Position numbers and translations under genes: made by a program. DNA of 64,000 nucleotides, taken from Areca catechu. Taxonomy: Eukaryota; Streptophyta; Magnoliopsida; Arecales; Arecaceae. The notes beneath the pieces were generated by a model. It had not been told where the DNA came from. It saw only the letters and a program-made list of their open reading frames with translations, and did not search any database. This document shows, piece by piece, positions 12,145-23,890 of this stretch. Location of the stretch: the NCBI GenBank assembly GCA_021397845.1, contig CM038044.1, positions 42,518,354 to 42,582,353 on the forward strand, read 5' to 3'. Positions within the stretch are counted from its first letter, which is position 1. Every line of letters starts with the position of its first letter.

Positions 12145-12879
12145 GTGTGGTTAGGTTGAAGGAATAAAAAGAATGTGGTTGGGGTTTGGTTTTAGGTGTG
12201 GACGGTGACATATAACTCTTCCACCATGAGATAAAGTCCAATAATTGAAAAGATTGAGATTTTTGTGAATTGGTGGGAGCAAAATCAGAAATTTGTTCTA
12301 GAGAATCCCTTAGTTCACCTTTTGATCTTGATCTTAGTCTTCATTTTTAACTTTTGGTAAACGGGGATAGGCAAGGGACATTTTAATTGGTGGGGCTGCT
12401 CTTATTCTTTTAAATGAGGTGTTGGAAATTAGATCTGACACTACTGGTATGGAGGAGTACATTAATCTTTTATCCTTTTTTAGACACTCCTTTTCAGTAA
12501 ACAAAAAAACCTCCAGCACATTCAGTCTCTAATAAATGTTCAAGAGAAAGAAGTGCATTAACTAAAACTAGGAGAACATCTATCAATTTTTTTAAGTACA
12601 ATAAGAAGCTATCATTGCACTATGTGGAACAAGAAATGAGTATGAGAAAAGAATATATAAATATTTTTTTAAGAACATAAATTAGTATACACTCTCCACC
12701 CACACCTGTATGTGCACCTGCACCTACATCTACTTTATGCATTTGTTTCTGAAATGGTACTAGCAATAAAGTACAGCTTTTCATTGTTGACCTGTATTCA
12801 AAATGGGATTGTGGATCATGAATTTTGATTTATACATGAGCTACACTATAAGAGTGCAAATTGAAGATGGACTATACAT

Positions 12880-13090
12880 AAGGGGCCACTAGGCACCTAT
12901 CCATTGGAGGTGCCACAGTTTCCATTCCCAAAGCTGTTGGTTAATGTTGAAAATTTCACAAGAACCACCATGTAGAACTTTGAAGATTGAGCTGAGAGAG
13001 GGATAACCCTATGCTATATTTGTGGTTAAGCTGGGCATAATTGCTTTATTTGTCCTAAAAAGATGGGTGACACTAATGAAAACAAATTAT
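12880..13090 (+). pseudogene. Retroelement CCHC zinc-knuckle remnant
   Basis: In one + frame the sequence reads AERGITLCYICG, a stop, then AGHNCFICPKKMGD. If the stop replaced one residue, spacing fits C-X2-C-X4-H-X4-C at 13012-13056. That is a zinc knuckle as found in LINE ORF1 or LTR-element Gag proteins. Stops on both sides and the lack of a neighbouring reverse transcriptase show it is a short dead fragment. It sits in intron 1. Confidence 0.4.
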
Positions 13091-13943
13091 GAAGGATGTG
13101 GGGTTCAAGGAAGAAAAAAGAGATGCTTATGCAAAAGTTTCGCTTGAGGGAGATGCCTGGTGAATCAAATTTCATACATCGTGTCCTGCATGAGCAGCTT
13201 GATCATGATTGTGGAGATCTAGTATCGTAAAGGCACATATAAAGTGCTATAGGAAGCTTTACAATCTTAATGCAGACAGTAGGAGCATGGAAAATTTGGT
13301 CTTTGGCAAGCTCCTTGAGGTACTCAATTTGCAAATAGATTGCAAAAAGCAATCGTGCTATTTTTCATGGTTTGACATCCACAATCTCTTTGTGGTGAAG
13401 CATCAAGGCGTGGTTTGTCTAATAGTCTGGAACACTTTACACTTAGAAAGTTTTATGTGATATAATTTCCATGTCCACGCATCTTATTAGGAGATCTAAG
13501 TTAATTTCTACAATTAAAAACACTTTCTGCAGCTCTATTCTATCTGGAGCTGCATTAGTTTTACTGCCGAGGTCCTAATTCTCATGTATTGTTGGTTATA
13601 TTGGTGGGCAAGCACTATTTGCAAATAAATTTTGTTAAGGTACTAAATTGCTATAAGTGCTTTGCAAGGGAAGAACTTATTAGTAAATTTTTGCACTGTC
13701 AAGGATCTAATGTTTATCATAGAAATTGTTTTTTGTTATATTATTTGTCCATGTTAGCTAAATTATGACTAAGCTTTACCTATTGAAAGGGATTGAAATT
13801 TGAACACTTCTCACCTGGAGTCCTTTTTGCTTTTTCCTATTTTTGTTATACTTTATGAGACATATATTGCAAGGGAACTGGCTTCTGCATTTAGATGAAA
13901 ATGTTTTGTAGAGGCTGGGAAATACAAATTGGGGGAGACAAAA

Positions 13944-14002
<59 letters not shown>
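13944..14002. repeat. Compound microsatellite (TG)n(AG)n(G)n
   Basis: About ten TG units pass into about fifteen GA units and end in a G run. It is a simple-sequence repeat within intron 1 with no sign of function. Confidence 0.95.
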
Positions 14003-14697
14003 CTCCCAGTAAACATTAGGGGGCTTTAACATGCTAGCCCCAAGAGCTTCATTTGATGTTGTTTAGGCCTCTGTTGGATTCTTAGTATCTTCTTCTCCAT
14101 CTAATGATGGTAAAATTTATAAACCCTATGAGAGTAATAGGGTTTTACCTTGATTTCATTATTGCATTTTGGTGTTTTCCAAAACTGACCCACCTTATTT
14201 TCCTTTATGCAGATCCCAAAATTATATATATAATATAAATATTATATATATATATTTGTAGAACTTGCCTAGTTTTAATCTTTTTGGCCATTTTGCTCCC
14301 TGTTCCTGTTTGTCGTTCCAGCTATATGTTTAAGCAGTGTGGAATGCACACATCTTTTGGAGTGAATGTGCATGTAGTTACTATATATGCAAGACTGGCT
14401 GCTTGCTTTGGGCCAGGGGCAACAATGCGCAAAATAATGAGGTGTACAGGCAAAAGCATCCAACTCAATCAAAAGTAGTCCACTTCTGCAGAAAGACAAA
14501 CTGAAAGTGGTCTGGATCTGCAAATCTGAAAATGTAGTGGTCCAAAGAACAAATCATGTAGCATATGTTGGTGCATGAATTAATCCAGCTATGGTTTAGA
14601 ATTTACATGGTTTCCAGTTCCACATGCTCCTTGATTTTATATGGTGTTTTCTTGAAAGAAGATCTTGGTTTCTTCTGCAATTAAAATTGTTCAAAAA

Positions 14698-14783
14698 TGC
14701 TATATTATGGAAGTTTAACTTCCCATATTGGTGAGACTCTTGCTATATTATGGAAGTTTAACTTCCCATATTGGTGAGACTCT
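14698..14783 (+). repeat. 43-bp perfect tandem duplication
   Basis: The segment tgctatattatggaagttta...gagactct occurs twice head to tail (14698-14740 and 14741-14783) with no difference seen. This is a recent local duplication in intron 1. Confidence 0.9.
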
Positions 14784-15463
14784 TCCCTATGGTGCTGGAT
14801 TTTATTTCCTCAATAGTAATTTCCTAGTTATTCCTTAGTTTGCTACTTGTTCCTGCAGGTCTTTTTTACTGGTTTCTCACCGAGAATCTAAAACTTTTGT
14901 TCTTTATTTTTCTCTCTGCATGCCCTGTATTCTCACTGAAAAAGATATTCTCACTGAACAAAAGATATTTGGCAGCTCTTTTCATTCTTTCGCAAAAACT
15001 AAATAGAAACAATGAGCCAAGAAGAAACGCTTTGGTGAAGCTTATGGGAGTTAGCCAGCTAAAACACAACCAAATTTTCTCAAGGGTTACCAACATAAAC
15101 AAGCTTCAAACCTTTTCACTCACTGTGTAGCATAGAAGACTTATTGACATTTCCTAATTTACAGCTATCTATTAGGAATGCGGATGCATCTGATTTTACT
15201 GGTCACAAGAAAGAAATTCTGATTTGGTAGTGGATGTTCCTTTTTTGCTTATCAAAATAATACACTTAAAATTTAATGGACTCCTAATATTTTCCATACA
15301 CAATTTTTAACATAGTAAATTTTTGGTAAAGGTTTCATCACCATCATTTAAATGAGGCTATGCATATGCTTTGCGATTCTTAACATGATTATTATACACT
15401 ATCGCTTATGTTGCATGTATGATTTTTAACAATGAATTAGTGATTTGATTATGCTAAATGCAG

Positions 15464-15511
15464 GTTCTTTATTTCAATTAGCATTTATCCGACGATTAGA
15501 AGAGTCATCGG
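15464..15511 (+). CDS. P4H1: Prolyl 4-hydroxylase (P4H1-like), exon 2
   Basis: After the acceptor atgcag, the exon completes the split Gly codon of exon 1 and reads GSLFQLAFIRRLEESS plus one base, close to the GSLLQLAFINRLEDS segment of Arabidopsis P4H1. It forms the end of the anchor and the start of the luminal stalk. The donor chosen is TCGG|GTACAA at 15512, because it gives the phase required by exon 3. Without splicing there, the frame would continue GTIFPSSNSSLY to a stop at 15547, still faintly like the family (GTGFPS). The exact 3' end of this 48-base exon is therefore the weakest boundary of the gene. Confidence 0.75.
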
Positions 15512-17720
15512 GTACAATTTTTCCCTCATCGAATTCATCGCTTTATTGAATTCTTTATGCATGGATTCCTTGTGAGCTGCCTGATACTTTAGTTAGATAT
15601 AGAAAATCTATCCTGTGAGTGTTACTAATTCTTTAAAGTGTTTTAACATCTTGAATAGCAAGTTTTTGATTGACTTGATAATATCATTGCTATACATTTT
15701 TCTTCAATTTTATGCTTTTACTATGTTCTTGCTATCATTTTTGTTCTAATCAATGAAACATCTTATATCTTTGTTAATTGGATATCTGGTTCAGGCTGAT
15801 ATATTTCGTTCTAGCATGTCATGCCATTATTAGTAATTGAATATGCCATAATATTCAGCCGTTGCAAATGCTATGTTGATGCATTGTTTCAAATACTGTG
15901 TTAAAGAAGTAAAACTTGAAAATGTTCAATCTTAACCCATGCCAAGTTATTTAGCATCCTTGGTTGGTGTATCTAACAGCTATTTACTCAATAATGACAT
16001 TTTTGTTTTGTAACTTATTTATCAGTTTGCACCTTGTATATGGTCAGTGGTCAATGCCAAGCTTATTATGGATTGATGAGACTTATTTTTTGATTTTTAA
16101 AGATACAAAGTCTTGAGCGTCCTCATTATTACTTGATCCAATATTTTATTGCACTGAATGGTGTTAGCTATGTTCAGATATTCTCCAAGAAACTCACTTG
16201 AATGCAATTAGTCTAGTCCTTAAATGAATAATTATATTTCAGGTTGGTGTATCATCTATAAAATGAATGGCAATCAACAAATATTCTACAAACTATTGCA
16301 CCTTTGTGGGTGGAAATCTTGTAATATGGAGAAACAATAAACAATCTATTGTTTAATCAATTGTTTAATTGAGTATCAACCTGTAACTTGTAAGATAAGT
16401 CATCTTGTGTGGATAATGATACTAGCATGTGATATTAAATTTTTAATAAATAAAGCTTTGCAGTAACCAGGTTTTGCACATTTAGCTAATAATCTAGTAT
16501 ATTATAAGGCTGAAAAATGATGAAATCGGCTCTCATCTCATATGTCAAAAGTTGGATCTTTTAGAAAATATCCATATATCACCAACACTTGAGATGACAC
16601 AATTAAGAATGATACCAAATTTTCTAGCTTTACATGCTTCCATACTCCAGCTTGACTAGAGTGTCAAAAATTTATTTTTCTCCAGGTCATCTTTTTCGTT
16701 CTGCTAAAGGTGTGGTCTAATTTGTTTTCCTGATAGTGCAAGAAAATGAAAACTGAGATGCACTCTATGCAAACCAAGTCTTTCAAGCCACTAGAGTAAC
16801 CCTTCACCAAGAGGTTGTTGAAAGCTGATAATCTTTTTGAAGAGCCAATAACATGCTAGTTGGCTTCTCTATGTACATGTGAGATAGTTACTTTTTCAGC
16901 ATAACTTGATCAAATAGTGATTGAGGTTTATCATACCTGATATGGCTTGTATAAATGGGAACACTTTTTGATAATCTTTCCATTCAGCCACGAGTGATGG
17001 ATGGCTTACGGTATTTATAAAAATTAATCTCATGTAGCTAGATTTTGCATATTATGCCTTTGAGTTCTTTTGTTCAGTTTTGCGAACTTTATTTCACTTA
17101 TTATTAATTCCTCCTTTTGTATATTTATATTTGTTATTTCATTAGTCCTTGGAAGGAATATAGACCACATTTGACTATTGCAAGGATGCAACTTTATCTA
17201 AGATTGATCTTATAGCCTTGGAGGATTTTTGGGATTCATTTGTGCTTTAGTATCAAATCTTGACTGTTCACACTTATTAATGATAATTTTCTCCTTTGCT
17301 CGTATTTCAACCCTTCTTGGTTGCTGGTTATTTTGTTTCTTCTTCTTCCTCTTCTCTTCTTGCTTTTTCTTTCATTGTACCCTTTGGATCTCCACTAGTA
17401 TGAAACCTGCACTTTGCAGCAGCCCGCGGTTTAGCTTGAATCAAAGAAAAATTCAAAATAGTTTATCAACATATAGATTTTACGTATAATATAACATATA
17501 GTATTTTCATTAATCAATGAACTTACACCAATGCCAATCTTCTTTTACCGTAACCTTTTCATTTAAACTAAAAACACGAATGTCAAAAATTTGATTAGAG
17601 TATTATTGAATTGAGTTCCATAATAAAATATGAATCAAAATACTTGAAAAAATAAGTCGTAATGTTTGAAATTAAATTACCTCTAGGAAAATGTAAAATA
17701 AAGGAGGAAAAGATTAATAA

Positions 17721-18098
17721 TTAAGGTATGTTATTGGTTTGTGCTTGACAATTTTTTGGGATATGTTTTTTAAAAAGTTGGGTATGAATCCATTTATCAG
17801 GATTTGAAATAATAGATTCTTGTTGAACCTGAGATAAAAAAGATTTGGAGCTAGAACTTTTTAGCAAATTATCAAACCAATATTTACTCTTTGAAAATAT
17901 GTTCGTAACTTTGAAATTATATATGCTATTATTGAAACTTTGTGAACCAAACATAATTTGAAACATGTAAGTATGATTGGGGATATTTTTGATAACAATT
18001 GGTAGATTAAATTCATCATATTTTATATCAATTGTAAGATTAAGTGTTAGGATACTAATTAGTTGTAGTGTTAATCTTTCAAAAATTATATAGATCAC
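17721..18098 (-). pseudogene. Replication protein A-like (OB-fold) remnant, possibly Helitron-derived
   Basis: This is a 125-codon open frame on the minus strand. The stretch NHTYMFQIMFGSQSFNNSIY followed by NFKVTNIFSKS resembles an OB-fold segment of plant RPA70-like proteins. Such proteins occur both as host genes and as passengers of Helitrons. The upstream part (SNPDKWIHTQLFKKHIPKNC) is compatible but not diagnostic, and no zinc-ribbon cysteines are seen. It is shorter than a full RPA70 and stands alone in intron 2. Helicase or Rep motifs and Helitron ends were not found, so the origin is uncertain. Confidence 0.4.
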
Positions 18099-19275
18099 TA
18101 TATCAATTTCATCACCAACAATATTGTTTAATTAATACATTAGGAAATAGATACATAAAAATTAAAATTATTTTTTAATAAAAAATAATATATTTACTTT
18201 TGGTAAATAAAATAGTGTTAATTATGTCTTACAACCTTACCATGGCTGATCATTTTTACAATATTGATTGCATTAAAAAGTATTTCCATAAATCTTTATA
18301 ACATTCTTATAACATGTTTTATTCTGAGGATGTCAATCAATTTTAAATTTGCCTTACATGTAAATTTTATTCCCTAAAAAATGATTATTAAAAACATTTT
18401 ACTTATGCAAGTTATTGGATATAATGAAATATTATTCATTATCTAAAATATTATTAACCTAATCCTAAACCAATCTCTAGTTGAACCAACAATATACTAA
18501 AATGCAATTTAAAAGAATAAATAAACTCTATATTTTAATCCAATCCTGGCCACTAATTTTTCAAGCCCAATCTGTAAGATAACACTAAATCAATCTAACC
18601 CAACATGTCTCGAGCAGATCTATGGCTAGTCTAACTCCTGACCTAATTAGATTGGATTTAAATGCTTGCTATTTGAACTAACTAATTTGAGTAGAACTTA
18701 AATTGGGTTGAGCCTTAAGTGGGATAGTCAAATTAGGATTTATCTTGATTTTATAGTCCTTATCCATGCCTTGAACTAATAATTCCTTGGGACTACTTGG
18801 CACCAATATTGGCATGCGCACAATATAAGGGGCGCAAAAGGACCAAGAGTCCTGCAATTAAATCATCCTTTTGCCGATAAAGTTTAGCCCCTATTCTCTC
18901 TTATCCACACCCATTTGGATTGGATTTGATTGGTCAAGTGGATACATTTTGGGCATGAATTCATGTGGGCACATGAAAGGTAACGATACTTGGAATATAT
19001 GGCACATGGAATGGATAAGAGTCATTTTGCTTATCAATCACCTTTTCCAGATAAGATTACTTATTTTATATACCTTTTAGGATGGTTGACTAAGTTTTTA
19101 GTTGATTAATTAAAGGTTTAATTATCAGATTATTTCGAAAAGTTGTGATAAGCAACTCTTGGCGCAAAGTGTTTGTAAAATGCCATATGTTTACGGTGTT
19201 TCATCATACCTTTCTGCCATGAGACTTTTTTGCTTGAAAGATCTTATCCAAGATTTTGGTATGCTCCTAAATTGC

Positions 19276-19659
19276 CTGGTTCAGGATGTACCGTACCGGT
19301 CAAGAATCGATACGGTTCAGCCTTAAAAAAAAGTTCGGGATCTAAATTATAAAAATTGACCTGAACCGGACCAATACAAGTTAGTTCGGTATGGTATGGG
19401 TCGGTTCGGATTGTTATGGCCTAGTTCAGTCTGGTTCGGGCTCGGTTTGGCCCAATTCGGGATTCAGTTCAGGTTTGGCCCAATTCGGGATTCAGTTCAG
19501 GTTTGGCCCAATTCGGGATTCAGTTCAGGTCCGGCTCAGCGATCCTTGCTTGAGAGGTGGGAGGAAGATTATTTTTTCTTAATTCACCAAGATTAGTACC
19601 CATATCGATATGGTTTGGTATTATACCGTACCGGTGGCTGAACCGATAGCGATCCTTAG
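19276..19659. mobile_element. GGTACC-family MITE with 28-bp triplicate
   Basis: The region is dense in accggt, ggttcgg and gtaccg words. Its right end, ctgaaccgatagcgatccttag, resembles the right ends of the copies at 21579 and 40293, and an internal segment (gcttgagaggtgggagga) is shared with the copy at 40293. The 28-bp unit tttggcccaattcgggattc... is repeated three times at 19444-19529. I found no matching 8-bp flanks, so the left boundary is approximate. Confidence 0.5.
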
Positions 19660-21578
19660 TCCGGCCCGGAAACACTTTGTAAAGAGCTATCGGGTTCGGA
19701 GGAGAGTTACATGGTTGGACGAGAGTGGGACTTCTAGCTCGAACTCTGGCAAGACTTGGTATCGACACCGAATCTGTTCCAAGTCTGCCTCACAAAGTTC
19801 GGACTTGAAATTCTTGGGAAGAAACTCCTCTTGATCAAAACCTCATACCCGAGGGAAATCCTCGGAGCCTTGGCAGGAACCTGATTACTAGCTGGTTCCA
19901 GATTCGAAGACCATAAGCCAACAAAAGAAGAAGTTTCGCTCATCTTTGAAAATCAAAGAAAATCAAATAAAAATCAAATAAAATTGGGAAAAATCAATTC
20001 TAAACTTGTTGTAAAATGAATCTTGCAGGTTCGTATGCAGATCGAATGAAAAGAAGACAGAGAGCGGAACTAAAGGAAATAAAACAAAAGAAGTTATACA
20101 GACTACGGAAAACCTATATCAGGTGACAAAATGGCGATAACCATCGGAGGAAATGATTGACGGGAGAACAGGTCTTCGGGAGAAGGAGAAAGAAGAGAAA
20201 TGCAAAGGAGGCTATCCATAATTTATTTCTCGTGGAAAGTGGGGTGGCAGGCATCTGGAAGCAATAATTCTAGCACTTTATTTTCCGCATGATCAGGTGG
20301 CTTGTATCGCCTCGAGCGTCATGCCCCTCTTGGCCATCATGGTGCATTTAAGGTTGTCCTTCATTTTCCATGAAACCCGCGACAAGATATTTTCTTGAGC
20401 ATTGAGCCCGTGTGTTTGATGTGACACCACCCTTGTCCTAGAATGCCTTAGCTGGAACGATCCTCGGCTACCTCAATAAAGAGTCGGAAGGAAAATTTCC
20501 GTGGCGAAGGCTCGCGCCTATCTAGTTGAGACTTATGGACCGAACCAATAGACTTGGAGCTAATTAGAGTCCATGGACTCAGTGTTAGTCATTCAACCTT
20601 CGGAAAGTACTTCGAGACATGCACAATTTGATAAAATTCAAACTTCATTCTTTAATCGAGTAATTACATAGACACGAAAAAGGAAAAATGTGGATTACAG
20701 TAATCACAACCCAACAAATAGGAAAACATTATCAATGCCCTCGGCCTCGGTCGGTGCGGAGGATGGCTAAGGCATGAGAGATCGTCGGGATGGAAATGTG
20801 GAGTAGGCATGCTTCGATTGAAGGAAGATATGCAAAGCTAAGGCCTTGCACTCTTTGAACCCCGTCTCATAGGCCCTCCTCTTCGCATGTTGAAGTTGAG
20901 TGTCGATAGTGCCCAGGTGTGCCTCGATCAATGACAACTTACTCTGTAGCACTCTAACCTCTTGGCCACTCCTATCGACGTGCTCTTTCATGTCTTCAAT
21001 GATCTTTTCGATGACCTTAAGCTAGCCTTTCAAGATCACAGCTTCCCTCATCCTCTCAGTGCGGAGGTTGTGGACCCATGCCCTCTCAATTGCATTCCTC
21101 CTCTCTTCGAGCGCTTGTCGAAGGAATTAGGCTTCGACCAAGGCTTTGTTCTGGGCCTGCTCCTCCTGGTTAACCCTCTTTGACTCCTGACTCGAGGATC
21201 CCTTGCTAAGGATCCGGTTGCGAGCCTATTGAAGCTCGCCCCAAAGCCATCTATTTTCATCCCTCATGGATTGGAGCTTGTTCCATAGCCAAACCCGGGT
21301 GCAGGAATCCTCCTTCAAGTTCATGATTTCGGCCGAAAGCCTTCCTTCAGGTTGGTAATCTCAGTATATGCCTAGATGACTTGGACTTTGTGCTGGCAGG
21401 CTTCAGTTATTTGCTTGTGTTTCGATGCAAGCCATTCGCCAGCTTGCTTCAGCCTCTTCGTCGAACCCTCGATGTCATCCATCGCAACGTCAGCATGCTT
21501 CTTTTGTCGCTGGAACTCTTGTTTTGTCTTGTAGGTCTCCCTCATAGCAGAAGAGATTCTCTCCTTAGTTGCTGCTAC

Positions 21579-21916
21579 CAAGGATTGTTGAACTGTTCCG
21601 TACCGGCCGATTTGGCCCGTACCAACTGGACTGGTGGCCAACCGGCATGGTTCGGTGCCAAAAACTGATTCTCCGATTTGGAAAATAAAAAAAATTAAAG
21701 AAATGGTCTGAACCGGTCCCAAACCGGCCCGAATCGTGTCGAACCATCGGTTCAGTCTAGTTTAGACCGGTTGAAACCATTTTTTTTTTTTTTTTGATTG
21801 TTAGTTGAGAGGGGTGAGGAAGATAAAGGTACCCATACCGGTATGGTACTGGAACGATATCATATCGTACCGGTCGCTGATCGGTACGAGTCCTGGTATC
21901 GGTTCAACAATCCTTG
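21579..21916. mobile_element. GGTACC-family MITE with perfect 15-bp TIR
   Basis: The ends are caaggattgttgaac and gttcaacaatccttg, perfect inverted repeats of 15 bp. The interior is rich in accggt, ggtacc and gaaccgg words. It lies inside the decayed antisense gene. The flanking octamers (gctgctac and tataccac) do not match, so either the duplication has decayed or the insertion was rearranged. Confidence 0.75.
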
Positions 21917-22162
21917 TATACCACCCTTGGCTCCGTTGTCTCGATTGACTCCATGAAGAAATCGAGGTATTGTCCTAACTAAGCGGCAAATCATCGTTAG
22001 GGAGGCGTAGAAGCAAAATGCTCAGAAAAATATACAGCCATACCTAGATCACTGAGTGAAAGGCCCTGTGCCGTAGGATTTGGGATTAGCCTCACGTATT
22101 TTCAGTATATGGGTGTGCAGGAGGAGAGATTAAACCATATCTTTAGCCATCCTCGGACCCTC

Positions 22163-22402
22163 GACAAAACTCGGGGTTGGCAACTTCGTGGCATGATCCC
22201 TCAATTCTCGCCTCTTCGATGGCGATCCTTCAGGTTGGCTGAATGACGACCTAATCGGAGTGCCGGACTTCTATAGTTTCTTGACAAAACTCGGGGTTGG
22301 CAACTTCGTGGCATGATCCCTCAATTCTCGCCTCTTCGATGGCGGTCCTTCAGGTTGGCTGAATGACGACCTAATCGGAGTGCCGGACTTCTATAGTTTC
22401 TT
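22163..22402 (+). repeat. 120-bp tandem duplication
   Basis: Two head-to-tail copies, 22163-22282 and 22283-22402, begin gacaaaactcggggttggca and end atagtttctt. One base differs (gatggcgatcc against gatggcggtcc). It lies in the antisense-gene region of the Tat-type fragment. Confidence 0.9.
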
Positions 22403-22787
22403 GGCAGCCCTCTGCAACTCTTTCAGATCATTTGGATCCATCAGCCCTTGATCCTGCAAAGTAAATCAAAGGCCTTGGAACTTCGATGCCGGAAACTTGC
22501 TGGAAATCTTCTGGCTTTTTACGGAAATCACCTCTCAGCGAGCGAAAATCTCTCCTTACCCGACAAAAGCAATGGTGAATGGAAGCAGCCTTGGACACCC
22601 TTTTCAAGGAAAAAGCTGCAATAAATCCTTCCCTTCTCTCGAGGAGTGTCATGCATGTGCCACATGATGACCTTTCACTTGCCAGTCCACTTCACGCCTC
22701 TTGAGAAGCATATTAATTCCAGGCTAGCTTCCGGATCCCTCAGGTACACAACCAGATCTACTCAGCTTGAGAACCTTCGTGCTTGAA

Positions 22788-22806
22788 CTAAGGAGTGGGG
22801 GGCAAA
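22788..22806 (+). promoter_or_regulatory. Polypurine tract of second Tat-type element
   Basis: The tract aaggagtggggggcaaa immediately precedes the LTR start TGATATGG. It matches the tract at 3988-4007 in sequence and position, confirming + orientation of this retroelement. Confidence 0.75.
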
Positions 22807-23660
22807 TGATATGGGGGCTAACCCCCCACCCTCGGCATCCCGAAGATGCACAGGCTAAGCTTCATCTTCGACAATTAGGACCCACAGTCCTTCGGCTAAA
22901 GTAGGACAGTGCCATTGGGCCTCCTTAGCTTGATCAACCTTTGGCCCCAGCAAAGGTGTCTCACTCCCGATAGTTGAGACCCGACATCCTTCAGGTGGCC
23001 AGAAATGCACTTCAAGTCCCTCAGCCCTAATGGACCTTTGGCCTCTGCCTCAGCCTCGGTAAGGGTACTTGGCCGACCCTAGGTCCTTGTGTACAAAGAT
23101 GGACAAAGGGTCTCCAGCAGCACCATCTGAGGCAACCAAAGGAGGAATCAACTGACGCTCATCACTATGCACCCAGTTGCGTGATCAAGGGCCAAATCTT
23201 GTAATCCTTAGCAAATTCTTACAATTAAAGGAAGCGTGACCAGTGCTATGCAATGGTCCATGTCGCCATTAAGAAGTGTGGCTGGCTATGCATAGGGGAC
23301 CAAATATCAATTAATTAGAAGTGGACATCTGGGACAAATGTAATGATCCTTTGACATCCCATCTGACAGGATCTTCAGACCCACCACTTCTCATCAAATC
23401 CATTGAGGATTTTTCCCTCTCGAAAGTGTCCTTGTCTTTGGCCTATAAAAGAGGTTTCCTGAGAACCCCAAGGTATGCCAAAATGCCTGGCAACTCTCTC
23501 TTTACACTCTACTCTCTTTCTTCCCTTTGTTGCTAGCCACCTGATTTGAGTGTCGAAGGGTCCTTGCCGGACCTGCCTCCGACTAGGGCTTTCTCATAGG
23601 TACAGTCCATCAGCGCCACCCCTCCAGCAACCTTTGACGTCTAGACGGGAGGCAGCAACA
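22807..23660 (+). mobile_element. 3' LTR of second Tat-type element
   Basis: This 854-bp LTR starts TGATATGGGGGCTAACCCCC and ends tagacgggaggcagcaaca. The start contains a strong short palindrome (GGGGGCTAACCCCC). Boundaries are supported by the polypurine tract on the left and by the ending shared with the LTR at 4008-5248. Its last 19 bases recur several times in the AT repeat that follows. Confidence 0.75.
23443..23450 (+). promoter_or_regulatory. LTR TATA box
   Basis: The sequence cctataaaagagg sits about 210 bp before the LTR end on the + strand, a usual place for the LTR core promoter. It agrees with the polypurine tract on orientation. Confidence 0.7.
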
Positions 23661-23819
23661 ACAATATATATATATATATATATATTTTGTTGTTGCTGCC
23701 TCCCGTCTATATACAAAATGACTCTCGTCTATATATATATAATCGTCTATATATATATTTTATATATATAATATATATAGACGAGAGTCATTTTGTATAT
23801 AGACGGGAGGCAGCAACAA

Positions 23820-23890
<71 letters not shown>

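Larger units (their letters stand above)
8964..15463 (+). other. P4H1-like intron 1 (about 6.5 kb)
   Basis: The intron begins GTGATA and ends ...atgcag. It holds three small hAT-type MITEs (10455, 11361, 11931), a retroelement zinc-knuckle remnant near 13012, a GT/GA microsatellite and a 43-bp tandem duplication. The stretches 8964-10454, 12145-12880, 13100-13940 and 14784-15463 show nothing I can identify beyond ordinary AT-rich intron sequence. Confidence 0.75.
20767..22652 (-). pseudogene. Antisense Tat-type extra gene, decayed
   Basis: Minus-strand fragments in order are a region with RRDFRSLRGDFRKKPEDFQQ (22652-22428), a segment MDDIEGSTKRLKQAGEWLAS (about 21500), and a coiled-coil end with RVLQSKLSLIEAHLGTIDTQ and RAYETGFKECKALALHIFLQ (20991-20767). 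The order and charged coiled-coil ending match the antisense gene at 1097-3530. Stops and frame changes occur throughout, and a 338-bp MITE interrupts it at 21579. An A-rich 3' region (20640-20700) follows on the minus strand, as in the first copy. Not functional as it stands. Confidence 0.55.
19660..23660 (+). mobile_element. Second Tat-type Ty3/gypsy element, 3' fragment
   Basis: The layout repeats that of 1-5248: a decayed antisense gene (20767-22652), a polypurine tract and an LTR with a + strand TATA box. The part 19660-20640 is less clear. A minus-strand frame from 19943 (MSETSSFVGLWSSNLEPASN) could be the N-terminus of another antisense gene, which would make this a composite of two truncated copies. 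gag-pol is absent, so the element is 5'-truncated. A MITE (21579-21916) and a 120-bp duplication have altered it further. Confidence 0.6.

Noticed and set aside
17229..17489. 86-codon Phe/Cys-rich + frame in intron 2
   Set aside because: It derives from T-rich intron sequence and no homology is recognised.
21571..21924. 8-bp target duplication for the MITE at 21579
   Set aside because: The flanks gctgctac and tataccac do not match, although the 15-bp terminal inverted repeat is perfect.
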